Of a stretch of 55,384 bases of DNA, positions 44,731 to 52,414 are shown in pieces. The notes beneath the pieces were generated by a model. It did no database searches. It was not told the origin of the DNA and saw only the letters and a program-made list of their open reading frames with translations. Numbering within the stretch: the first letter of the stretch is position 1; every line of letters begins with the position of its first letter. A program made the translations under genes and the position numbers. The DNA comes from Prevotella sp. (lineage in GTDB: Bacteria; Bacteroidota; Bacteroidia; Bacteroidales; Bacteroidaceae): assembly GCA_022771625.1 (NCBI GenBank), contig JALFCW010000014.1, positions 1 to 55,384 of the forward strand, given 5' to 3'.

Positions 44731-45582
44731 TTATTTCTGTTTTATAAGATTATCTTCCGAATCCTCGTATTTCTCCTTTTTGAAGAAGATGCGACTGATG
44801 CCTTTCATTTGAATTTTTATTCGCTTTACAAAACTGGAGAACAATGAATCAGATGTTAATGTGCCATATCCAGTGATGGCACGAGCTCGCCTGTCATATA
44901 TAAAAGCGATGCGCCCGTATTTCTTTAGGCATAATGCCATTGATCCATCTTCGCCCCTAATTATATCTACACGATATTCCTCATTGCGCGCATAGTCGGC
45001 ATTGTATGCGAATACCAAACCGCGAACACTTAGTTCCGGTCGCTTGAAATGCTGGATATATAGGAATATATCTCGACACGCCTCAAATAACTTCAAACCT
45101 AACCATGAATGATTTTCATCAGGGAAATAACTCCATAATGATGAAACGCATGACACTCCAGATGTCTGCAATTTCTTCATCATTATATCAAAGTATAGTG
45201 GAGGATATAATGTGTCTGCATCAATATCAAAATAGTATTTACCCTTACATTTTCTCAATCCACACCTTCTGGCATATCCACAACTATGCTGATACTCTGT
45301 GTAATATGGTATGCCCGATGCTTGAAATATTTCAGCTGTCCTGTCTTTGGAATCATTATCCACTCCAATTATCTCCAACGGATAACTACATTTTATTTCG
45401 CTTAAAGCCCACAGACAAGCCTGGAGATGTTTTTCTTCGTTATACGCAATGACGACTATCGACACGAGCGGATTGTCGCTCTGCATCGCTGCCAAACGCT
45501 CACGAGTGGAGATAATCACATCGTCGGGCACCTCACTAAAAGGCTTTTCATATATCGAGAGATATTTACTATACCACGCCAT
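44731..45582 (-). CDS. Family 2 glycosyltransferase
   Basis: 283 aa. VSIVVIAYNEEKHLQACLWAL, GVDNDSKDRT, ARRCGLRKCKGKYYFDIDAD (metal site DIDAD) mark the GT-A domain. The C-terminus is short and basic with an RIFFKK stretch. It is the promoter-proximal gene of the five-gene leftward group that ends at 40575, behind a strong promoter shared back-to-back with trmD. Confidence 0.9.
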   Translation of the reverse strand: MAWYSKYLSIYEKPFSEVPDDVIISTRERLAAMQSDNPLVSIVVIAYNEEKHLQACLWALSEIKCSYPLEIIGVDNDSKDRTAEIFQASGIPYYTEYQHSCGYARRCGLRKCKGKYYFDIDADTLYPPLYFDIMMKKLQTSGVSCVSSLWSYFPDENHSWLGLKLFEACRDIFLYIQHFKRPELSVRGLVFAYNADYARNEEYRVDIIRGEDGSMALCLKKYGRIAFIYDRRARAITGYGTLTSDSLFSSFVKRIKIQMKGISRIFFKKEKYEDSEDNLIKQK

Positions 45583-45629
45583 ATTTTAATCTTAAGTCTG
45601 ATTTTCAGTTAAACTGCATATATACGGCA

Positions 45630-45660
45630 CAAAAATAGCAAAAATATCACAATTGGCAAA
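45630..45660 (-). promoter_or_regulatory. Promoter of the five-gene leftward glycosyltransferase group
   Basis: On the minus strand TTTG (45660-45657), a 19-nt spacer and TATTTTTG (45637-45630). It lies about 50 bp before the ATG at 45582 and faces away from the trmD -7 box at 45722. Confidence 0.75.
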
Positions 45661-45721
45661 ACTTTTTGTAAAAAATCACCAATATTTTTATGAAAAATTA
45701 CGTTATTCGGATAAAAAGCAG

Positions 45722-45729
45722 TAATTTTG
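45722..45729 (+). promoter_or_regulatory. -7 box abutting trmD
   Basis: TAATTTTG ends five bases before the trmD ATG at 45735. This is the same spacing as at the HU/SPOR gene. The -33 element is weak. The predicted transcript would have almost no leader. Confidence 0.65.
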
Positions 45730-45734
45730 CACCC

Positions 45735-46412
45735 ATGAGAATAGATATTATATCAGTTTTGCCCGAAATGATTGAGGGCTTCGTCAATGAGTCAATACTG
45801 GCAAGGGCACAAAAAAAAGGACTTGCCGAGATACATCTTCATAACCTGCGCGACTACACTCTCGACAAGTGGCGACGCGTGGACGACTATCCCTATGGCG
45901 GTTTTGCAGGGATGGTGATGCAGTGTGAACCTATCGACCGCTGCATATCGGCGCTGAAAGCCGAAAGGGATTATGACGAGGTGATATACACTTCGCCCGA
46001 CGGCGAGCAGTTTAACCAGCATGTGGCAAACGACTTGTCGCTCAAAGGCAACCTTATTATATTATGTGGCCACTACAAGGGTATCGACCACAGAATACGC
46101 GAGCACCTCATCACCCGCGAGATTAGTATTGGTGATTATGTGCTGACGGGAGGCGAGTTGGCGGCAGCTGTGATGGCAGATGCTATTGTGAGGGTTGTAC
46201 CGGGAGTGATTGGCGATGAGCAGAGTGCCCTGTCTGATTGTTTCCAAGATGACCTTCTCTCTGCTCCTATCTACACCCGGCCCGCCAACTACAAAGGATG
46301 GAAGGTGCCCGACATCCTGCTCAGTGGCAACGAGGCCAAGATAAAGCAGTGGGAAATGGATCAGGCTATGGAGCGCACGAAATTGCTGAGGCCGGACCTT
46401 TTGAAAAATTGA
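45735..46412 (+). CDS. trmD: tRNA (guanine37-N1)-methyltransferase
   Basis: Makes m1G37 in tRNAs using S-adenosylmethionine, preventing frameshifting. The start is set at the ATG at 45735, because the family begins exactly with [12 protein letters not shown]; the longer frame would add 15 unrelated residues over the promoter. The 225 aa are full length, with the trefoil-knot SAM site [14 protein letters not shown] and [15 protein letters not shown], and the [11 protein letters not shown] loop. A 26-bp palindrome covers the stop. Confidence 0.95.
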   Translation: MRIDIISVLPEMIEGFVNESILARAQKKGLAEIHLHNLRDYTLDKWRRVDDYPYGGFAGMVMQCEPIDRCISALKAERDYDEVIYTSPDGEQFNQHVANDLSLKGNLIILCGHYKGIDHRIREHLITREISIGDYVLTGGELAAAVMADAIVRVVPGVIGDEQSALSDCFQDDLLSAPIYTRPANYKGWKVPDILLSGNEAKIKQWEMDQAMERTKLLRPDLLKN

Positions 46413-46429
46413 AATATTTCAATTTTTCT
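46404..46429. terminator. Perfect 26-bp AT-rich palindrome over the trmD stop
   Basis: The sequence starts GAAAAATTGAAAT and is followed by its exact reverse complement, ATTTCAATTTTTC. A U-rich 3' arm makes it a possible weak terminator for trmD; it contains the TGA stop. Confidence 0.6.
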
Positions 46430-46564
46430 AATCAGAGCCCTTGGCTCTTAATCTGTGCAAATCTGTGATAATCTGTGGTCTATAAAAACCATCTGTGGTT
46501 TGAGTCTTTTTTGTCCACAGATTAGCACAGATTTACACAGATTTTTTAATATCTAAAGATATTG
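46429..46564. repeat. 135-bp hairpin repeat, copy 1
   Basis: Nearly identical to 46854-46988, with one small difference where CTATAAAAACC replaces CTGAAAAACC. The left part (GTGCAAATCTGTGATAATCT) is an imperfect inverted repeat of the right part (AGATTAGCACAGATTTACAC), so each copy can fold into a long hairpin of about 25 bp. Related CACAGATT sequences are common in Prevotella and Bacteroides intergenic DNA. Confidence 0.88.
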
Positions 46565-46589
46565 TGATTATCACAGATTTTTCTTTTTG

Positions 46590-46808
46590 GCACGGAAATC
46601 CACAGCTTTTTCAAAGGCACGGCTGGCTCCGCATTGATGTTATACACGGCACTTCGTGGTTACGGCTTGCTTCGCAAGTTCACGGCTTAGTTTGCTCTGC
46701 GGTAACGAGCCGTGTCTATACTTTAGTATAGCCCTTAGCAAATATAGCCTTTACCCATCGCGCAGCCCAGCCGTGCTTTTTTTTAAAAAGCCGTGTCCAT
46801 CCGTGCCT
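46590..46808. repeat. Foldback segment between the two 135-bp repeats
   Basis: GGCACGGA (46590-46597) faces TCCGTGCC (46801-46808), and GCACGGCTGG (46618-46627) faces CCAGCCGTGC (46768-46777), followed by eight T. Further short CACGG/CCGTG pairs lie inside. This gives a nested structure of about 220 bp that could be a small RNA or a non-autonomous mobile element; neither is established. Confidence 0.55.
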
Positions 46809-46853
46809 AAATAAATCAATCATCAATAATAAATCATCAATAATCATCAATCA

Positions 46854-46988
46854 CTAATCAGAGCCCTTGGCTCTTAATCTGTGCAAATCTGTGATAATCT
46901 GTGGTCTGAAAAACCATCTGTGGTTTGAGTCTTTTTTGTCCACAGATTAGCACAGATTTACACAGATTTTTTAATATCTAAAGATATT
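46854..46988. repeat. 135-bp hairpin repeat, copy 2
   Basis: Same orientation as the copy at 46429, 425 bp away. It ends a few bases before the heptad repeat that forms the patatin gene's 3' end. Confidence 0.88.
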
Positions 46989-47024
46989 CAATTTTCAACT
47001 TTCAACCTTCAATCTTCAATTTAC
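46989..47024 (-). repeat. Heptad repeat TTGAARR across the patatin stop codon
   Basis: Read on the minus strand, units such as TTGAAGA, TTGAAGG, TTGAAAG and TTGAAAA follow each other. They encode the last residues (KLKIEG) and the TGA stop of the patatin gene. The same repeat family separates recJ and recQ at 52345. Confidence 0.75.
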
Positions 47025-47850
47025 AAAACTCTTCCCCTAATTGGAAGCCTTCCTCATAAAGGGCCTGCAATTTTTTTTCGTCCTTCTCAATCCTGTCCAC
47101 CTCCATAGGGCGCAGCGGACGGATGACAGTCACCTCGCCACGGTCTTCCATCTGCTCCACCAACTCCAACTGACGGTTGTATTCGGCAATGCGACGACTA
47201 AGATCTACACGCAAACGGGGATAATTCTTATAAATAAATTTCGGAATCTTACGGTCTTTCGACGTATTGCGATAACCACGATTACGCGTAAGAATCAACA
47301 CGTTGTGCTCATGTCCCATAGCTATGGCGCGCTCCACCGGTATGCTGTCAACAATCCCCCCGTCAAGATAAGGTTGTCCGTCAACATTGATAATCTGACT
47401 TACATAAGGCAAACTGCTGCTGGCGCGGCAAATATCCAGCAACCGCTGACGGTCGCCGCTTTTCTCGGTGAGATATTCCGCACGACCAGTGTTGCAATTT
47501 GTGACTACCATCTCGAAGGTGGATGGCGACGCAAAGTAGGTGTCATAGTCGTATGGAACAAGTTCGTTGGGAAAACGATCGTAAAGCAGTTCCGGGTCGA
47601 AGATGCACCCTTGTGTCACAAGATGTCGCAATCCAATATAATGATATTTCACAAGCATATCGATGTTTGACAATCGGGCGCGACCCGGTTGGCGACTCAT
47701 ATACGACAATCCGTTGCAGGCGCCTGCCGACACCGCAACGATATACTTAAAATACAAGTCATACTTCATAAACGCGTCGAGTACACCACTGGTGAACGTA
47801 CCGCGCATCCCGCCACCTTCAAGCACTAATCCTGTCTTACTTATTATCAT
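47002..47850 (-). CDS. Patatin-like phospholipase
   Basis: 282 aa, a Ser-Asp dyad lipid hydrolase. The oxyanion loop is EGGGMRGTFTSGV (about 11-23), the nucleophile is S41 in AVSAGACNG (the first Gly of G-x-S-x-G is replaced), and the catalytic Asp lies in YLDGGIVDSIP (about 166). No signal peptide or outer-membrane barrel is present, so it belongs to the cytoplasmic or soluble YjjU/RssA-like group. The C-terminal six residues derive from a heptad repeat. A -7 box, TACCTTTG, lies at 47910-47903. Confidence 0.9.
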   Translation of the reverse strand: MIISKTGLVLEGGGMRGTFTSGVLDAFMKYDLYFKYIVAVSAGACNGLSYMSRQPGRARLSNIDMLVKYHYIGLRHLVTQGCIFDPELLYDRFPNELVPYDYDTYFASPSTFEMVVTNCNTGRAEYLTEKSGDRQRLLDICRASSSLPYVSQIINVDGQPYLDGGIVDSIPVERAIAMGHEHNVLILTRNRGYRNTSKDRKIPKFIYKNYPRLRVDLSRRIAEYNRQLELVEQMEDRGEVTVIRPLRPMEVDRIEKDEKKLQALYEEGFQLGEEFCKLKIEG

Positions 47851-47902
47851 ATATTCAATGTTATAAATTGCTAATTATCACAATAAAGTTATATTTTTTG
47901 TG

Positions 47903-47910
47903 CAAAGGTA
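47903..47910 (-). promoter_or_regulatory. -7 box of the patatin gene
   Basis: TACCTTTG on the minus strand, about 53 bp before the ATG at 47850. It is 23 bp from the opposing -7 box of pepP, so the two promoters overlap back to back. Confidence 0.5.
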
Positions 47911-47933
47911 TAGTTTTTTTCGAAAAAAATGCG

Positions 47934-47941
47934 TATCTTTG
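47934..47941 (+). promoter_or_regulatory. -7 box of pepP
   Basis: TATCTTTG, followed by a leader of about 30 nt to the ATG at 47979. The -33 element is not clear. Confidence 0.6.
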
Positions 47942-47978
47942 CATTGTTTTTTGAAAATAATAATAAAATTTAGTGCTT

Positions 47979-49382
47979 ATGTTTGAGAAACAGACTTATA
48001 TTAGACGTAGAAATGAGTTGAAAAAACTCGTAAATGATGGTATTATATTACTCTTCGGCAACAATGAGTCGCCGATGAATTATCCTGCCAATGCATATTA
48101 TCCCCACCGACAGGATTCGTCTTTCATCTATTATTTCGGTCAGCACCGCGAAGGCCTTGTGGGTGTTATTGACATCGACAACAACCGCGAGACTCTTGTG
48201 GGCGACGACATTGATGTGGTAGATATCGTATGGTATGGCTCGGTTGACTCTGTCAGCGACCTCGCCGCACAGGTGGGAGTGGCCAACACACTGCCGATGA
48301 AGGGACTTGCTACTATCGTTGAGGATGCCCTCAAGAGCAAGCGCAAGATTCATTTCCTGCCTCCCTACCGCCACGACACAATGATACAGATAATGGACCT
48401 TCTTGGCATACATCCCTATAAGCAGAAGGAAGCTGCATCGCTCGAGCTCATAAAGGCAGTGGTAAAGATGCGTTCCACCAAGGAGCCACAGGAGATTGAG
48501 GCTATCGAGAAGGCTTGTGAGGTGGGATATAAGATGCACACCAAGGCTATGCGCCTCGTACGTCCGGGAGTGACCGAGAAATTCGTAGGAGGACAGGTTG
48601 ACGGTATGGCAAATTCTTATTCATCCAAGGTGAGCTTCGCCACAATATTCAGTCAGCATGGCGAGATTATGCACGGCAATCCGTCGATGAACCTGCTTGA
48701 GGCCGGACGCCTTGCACTGTGCGATGCCGGTTGCGAGTTGGATGACTATTGCTCCGACAACACCCGCACAATGCCTGTCAGTGGAAAGTTTGACCAGCGT
48801 CAGCGCGAGATATACTCTATCGTGGAGGCTTGTCACGACTATGCCCTCGACGTGGCTAAACCGGGAGTGAAATGGTATGACGTGCACATGAATGTATGCC
48901 GTCTGATGACCGATAAACTGAAGGAGCTCGGACTCATGAAGGGCGACACCGAGGACGCCGTAAGGGCTGGTGCACATGCCATGTTCCTGCCTCACGGACT
49001 TGGACACATGATGGGGCTTGACGTGCATGACATGGAGGCGCTCGACCAGAAATACGTTGGTTTCGACGACGAGGTGCAGCCATCCGACCAGTTTGGCACC
49101 AACTGCCTCCGCATGGGACGTCGCCTGCAGGAGAACTTCGTGATGACCGACGAACCAGGTATCTACTTCATTCCTGCCCTCATCGACGACTGGAAGGCAA
49201 GCGGCCACTGCAAGGAGTTCATCAACTTCGATCTCCTAGAGACATATAAGGACTTCGGCGGTATCCGTATCGAGGACGACCTCCTCATCACCAGCGACGG
49301 TTGCCGTTTCCTCGGCAAAAACCGCATCCCCTATCATCCCGACGAGGTGGAGCAGTATATGGCTGAAAACAAGGAGTATTAA
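47979..49382 (+). CDS. pepP: Xaa-Pro aminopeptidase (aminopeptidase P)
   Basis: Removes N-terminal residues preceding proline. The start is placed at the ATG at 47979 (MFEKQTYIRRRNEL); a GTG two codons upstream is possible. The 467 aa have an AMP_N N-terminal domain (about 1-130, with FGNNESPMNY and HRQDSSFIYYFG) and a pita-bread metallopeptidase domain whose ligands are seen in CDAGCELDDYCSDNTRTMP (two Asp), HGLGHMMGLDVHD (His), TDEPGIYF (Glu) and RIEDDLLIT (Glu). Cytoplasmic. Followed by another peptidase gene after 38 bp. Confidence 0.95.
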   Translation: MFEKQTYIRRRNELKKLVNDGIILLFGNNESPMNYPANAYYPHRQDSSFIYYFGQHREGLVGVIDIDNNRETLVGDDIDVVDIVWYGSVDSVSDLAAQVGVANTLPMKGLATIVEDALKSKRKIHFLPPYRHDTMIQIMDLLGIHPYKQKEAASLELIKAVVKMRSTKEPQEIEAIEKACEVGYKMHTKAMRLVRPGVTEKFVGGQVDGMANSYSSKVSFATIFSQHGEIMHGNPSMNLLEAGRLALCDAGCELDDYCSDNTRTMPVSGKFDQRQREIYSIVEACHDYALDVAKPGVKWYDVHMNVCRLMTDKLKELGLMKGDTEDAVRAGAHAMFLPHGLGHMMGLDVHDMEALDQKYVGFDDEVQPSDQFGTNCLRMGRRLQENFVMTDEPGIYFIPALIDDWKASGHCKEFINFDLLETYKDFGGIRIEDDLLITSDGCRFLGKNRIPYHPDEVEQYMAENKEY

Positions 49383-49420
49383 TAAATCATGCAAAACATA
49401 AATAAAAACATAAATAAGAA

Positions 49421-50623
49421 ATGAAAAAATTAATGATTCTCTCGCTCGCCGTTCTCATCAGCGGCGGAGCAATGGCAGCAAAGAAGAAAGAGGCTGTCAA
49501 CAAGAACAAACCAGTGTTCACCACCGTTTTGGAAAACAAGATTTCAAGTATCAAAGACCAGAGCCGCAGTGGCACTTGCTGGAACTACTCCACTCTCTCC
49601 TACTTCGAGAGCGAGATACTCAAGAAGACCGGTAAGGAGTACAACCTCTGCGAGATGTTTGTGTGCAACAAGACCTATATGGACAGGGCCATTCAGGTGG
49701 TACGCCTCCACGGCGACTGCCAGTTTGCCCAGGGCGGTTCGTGCTACGATCCTCTCTACTGCATCCAGAACTATGGTATCTGCCCCGAGGAGGCAATGCC
49801 TTTCCCCGGTTCACTCTATGGCGACTCTCTCAACAACTTCAATGAGTTCTTCGGTGTGATGTCACCTTATGTTGATGCCGTGGCAAAGAGCGATGCAAAC
49901 AAGATCTCCTCACAGTGGAAGGTGGGTCTTCAGGGCATACTCGATGCTTATCTCGGCAAATGCCCAGAGAAGTTCACATTCGAGGGTAAGGAATACACCC
50001 CGAAGTCATTTGCCGCAAGTCTCGGGCTTGACTGGAACGACTATGTCACCATCACTTCCTATACCCATCACCCCTTCTACACACGCTTTGCAGTAGAGGT
50101 TCAGGACAACTGGCGTAACCCACTGTCTTACAATGTACCTATGGACGAGATGATGCAGATTATCGACAATGCCCTTGAGCAGGGCTACACCATTGCATGG
50201 GGCGGTGATGTGAGTGAGGAAGGTTTTACACGTAAGGGTGTTGCCTACAACTACGACGTCAAGAAGATGCAGAGCCTCAAGGGTAGCGACGCTGCCAAGT
50301 GGATGCGCCTTGAGAGGACAAAGAAGACCGAACTTTTCGACTCTCTCGGATGCAAGGCTCCCGAGATTATCCCCACACAGGAGATGCGTCAGGAGCGCTA
50401 CGACAATTGGGAACTCACCGACGACCACGGTATGCTTATCTTCGGTATCGCCAAGGACCAGTATGGTAAGGAATATTATATGGTGAAGAACTCATGGGGC
50501 GAGACAGGCGACTACAAAGGTATTTGGTATATGACCAAGTCATTCATTGCCGCCAACACCATGGATTACATGGTTAACAAGAATGCTATCCCTGCAGAAA
50601 TACGCAAGAAATTAGGATTGTAA
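49421..50623 (+). CDS. pepC: Exported C1B cysteine aminopeptidase (bleomycin hydrolase / PepC type)
   Basis: 400 aa. The first 20 residues are a signal peptide (MKKLMILSLAVLISGGAMA), so unlike most C1B enzymes it should act in the periplasm or outside. The papain-like triad is visible: Cys in QSRSGTCWNYST, His in WELTDDHGMLIFG and Asn in YMVKNSWGETG. It may degrade peptides for amino-acid uptake alongside pepP. Its TAA/TAG-type stop is directly followed by the recJ ATG with no gap. Confidence 0.9.
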   Translation: MKKLMILSLAVLISGGAMAAKKKEAVNKNKPVFTTVLENKISSIKDQSRSGTCWNYSTLSYFESEILKKTGKEYNLCEMFVCNKTYMDRAIQVVRLHGDCQFAQGGSCYDPLYCIQNYGICPEEAMPFPGSLYGDSLNNFNEFFGVMSPYVDAVAKSDANKISSQWKVGLQGILDAYLGKCPEKFTFEGKEYTPKSFAASLGLDWNDYVTITSYTHHPFYTRFAVEVQDNWRNPLSYNVPMDEMMQIIDNALEQGYTIAWGGDVSEEGFTRKGVAYNYDVKKMQSLKGSDAAKWMRLERTKKTELFDSLGCKAPEIIPTQEMRQERYDNWELTDDHGMLIFGIAKDQYGKEYYMVKNSWGETGDYKGIWYMTKSFIAANTMDYMVNKNAIPAEIRKKLGL

Positions 50624-52348
50624 ATGAATTTTGTGTGGAACTATACACCGCCCAGCGAGGATAGAATCCGTGCTGCCAAGGAATTGGCAGAAAAAATAGG
50701 AATGAGCCCCATTCTGGCCGACCTCCTTATTCAAAGAGGTATAAAGACAGAATCGGCGGCCAAGAGGTTCTTTCGTCCCATGCTCAGCGAACTTATCGAC
50801 CCTTTTCTCATGAACGACATGGACGTGGCAGTCGATAGGCTCAATGATGCGATGGGACGAAAGGAACCCATCCTCGTCTATGGCGATTATGATGTAGACG
50901 GATGCACGGCTGTGGCACTCGTCTATAAGTTCCTTTTGCAGTTCTATTCTAATATCGACTACTATATCCCCGACCGATACGAGGAGGGCTACGGAGTGAG
51001 TCGCAAGGCTATCGACCAGGCCAAGGAAAAGGGCGTAAAACTGGTAATCATCCTCGACTGCGGAATCAAGGCCAACGAGGAGATTTCCTATGCCAAGAGT
51101 CTTGGCATCGACTTCATTATCTGCGACCATCATGTGCCCGACGATGAGATGCCGCCAGCGGTGGCCATACTCAACCCTAAGCGCGAGGACACCACCTATC
51201 CCTTCCACGACTTGTCGGGATGCGGCGTGGGATTCAAGTTCATGCAGGCATTCGCCAAGAACAATGGCATACCGTTTTCACGTCTCATTCCCCTGCTCGA
51301 CTTCTGTGCAGTGAGCATCGCATCGGATATTGTTCCAGTGACGGGCGAAAACCGCACATTGGCATTCCATGGATTGAAGCAACTCAATCAAAATCCGTCA
51401 ATCGGACTTAAGGCCATCATCGAGACATGCGGATTGACAGGACGAGAGATAACCATGAGCGACATCGTCTTCAAGATGGGACCGCGCATCAATGCCTCGG
51501 GAAGAATGCAAAATGGCAAGGAGGCTGTTGACCTTCTTGTAGAGAAGGACTTCAAGAAGGCTCTTTATCAGGCGAAACTTATCAACGGATATAACGAGCA
51601 GCGCAAGGATATCGACAAGCAGATGACCGAGGAGGCCAATCAGATTGTGGAAAAACTCGAAAACCAAAGACATCAGTCGTCTATCGTTCTCTACGACTCC
51701 AATTGGAAGAAGGGTGTCATCGGTATTGTTGCCTCACGTATCACTGAAATCTATTTCCGTCCAACGATTGTCATGACAATCAACGACGGTATGGCCACTG
51801 GCTCCGCACGCTCTGTTGCAGGATTCGACATCTACGAGGCAATAAAGAGTTGTCGCGATTTGCTTGCCAATTTCGGTGGACACACCTATGCTGCCGGACT
51901 TTCGATGAAGGTTGAGAATATCCCCGCTTTCAAACAACGTTTCCAGGCGTATGTTGATGAACACATACTTCCGGAACAGACACAGGCAATACTCGACATA
52001 GAGTCGGTGATCGACTTCAAGGACATCAGCAAGAAACTGCTCAACGACCTTAAGAAGTTTGCACCTCATGGTCCTTGCAACCCCCGACCGCTGTTCTGCA
52101 CTCACAACGTGTATGACTACGGCACGAGTAAGGTGGTGGGCAAGAATCAGGAGCACATCAAACTAGAGTTGGTTGATAGCATGTCGAGCAATGTGGTCAA
52201 CGGCATTGCCTTCGGACAGAGCGCCTCTGCACGATTCATCAAGAGCAAGCGCAGTTTCGACATCGTATATAATATTGTTGAGAATGCATATAAGCATGGT
52301 GAGGTGCAACTGCAAATCGAGGACATCAAACCAAACTTGGAAGGTTGA
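50624..52348 (+). CDS. recJ: Single-strand-DNA-specific 5'-3' exonuclease RecJ
   Basis: Acts in recombination and mismatch repair. The 574 aa carry the DHH-family motifs in order: YGDYDVDGCTA, DCGIKANEEI, CDHHVPDDEMPP and later SGRMQNGKEA; the DHHA1 domain includes FGGHTYAAGLSM, and an OB-fold follows. The gene starts at the base after the pepC stop and ends inside a heptad repeat array (its final NLEG and stop are encoded by it). It is paired with recQ, its known functional partner in 5'-end resection. Confidence 0.95.
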   Translation: MNFVWNYTPPSEDRIRAAKELAEKIGMSPILADLLIQRGIKTESAAKRFFRPMLSELIDPFLMNDMDVAVDRLNDAMGRKEPILVYGDYDVDGCTAVALVYKFLLQFYSNIDYYIPDRYEEGYGVSRKAIDQAKEKGVKLVIILDCGIKANEEISYAKSLGIDFIICDHHVPDDEMPPAVAILNPKREDTTYPFHDLSGCGVGFKFMQAFAKNNGIPFSRLIPLLDFCAVSIASDIVPVTGENRTLAFHGLKQLNQNPSIGLKAIIETCGLTGREITMSDIVFKMGPRINASGRMQNGKEAVDLLVEKDFKKALYQAKLINGYNEQRKDIDKQMTEEANQIVEKLENQRHQSSIVLYDSNWKKGVIGIVASRITEIYFRPTIVMTINDGMATGSARSVAGFDIYEAIKSCRDLLANFGGHTYAAGLSMKVENIPAFKQRFQAYVDEHILPEQTQAILDIESVIDFKDISKKLLNDLKKFAPHGPCNPRPLFCTHNVYDYGTSKVVGKNQEHIKLELVDSMSSNVVNGIAFGQSASARFIKSKRSFDIVYNIVENAYKHGEVQLQIEDIKPNLEG

Positions 52349-52414
52349 AAATTGAAAATTGAAGGTTTAAAAATGAAAATTGAAGGTTGAAAGTTGAAGG
52401 TTGAAAATTGAGAA
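52345..52414. repeat. Heptad repeat array TTGAARR between recJ and recQ
   Basis: About nine to ten units of TTGAAAA, TTGAAGG or TTGAAAG in tandem, with one decayed stretch near 52366-52379. It contains the recJ stop (TGA at 52346-52348) and the probable recQ start TTG at 52408. Confidence 0.85.

Larger units (their letters stand above)
46413..47001. other. 589-bp repeat-rich intergenic region
   Basis: No gene seen. It contains two copies of a 135-bp sequence (46429-46564 and 46854-46988) that flank about 290 bp with several inverted repeats of the motif CACGGCT/AGCCGTG, and then heptad repeats leading into the 3' end of the patatin gene. It is bounded by convergent genes (trmD rightward, patatin gene leftward). 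Confidence 0.7.

Noticed and set aside
20242..45582. Wzx/Wzy-dependent locus
   Set aside because: No flippase of Wzx type is seen, while a clear Wzm/Wzt pair is present; the membrane protein at 27354 looks more like a GT-C enzyme than a confident Wzy.
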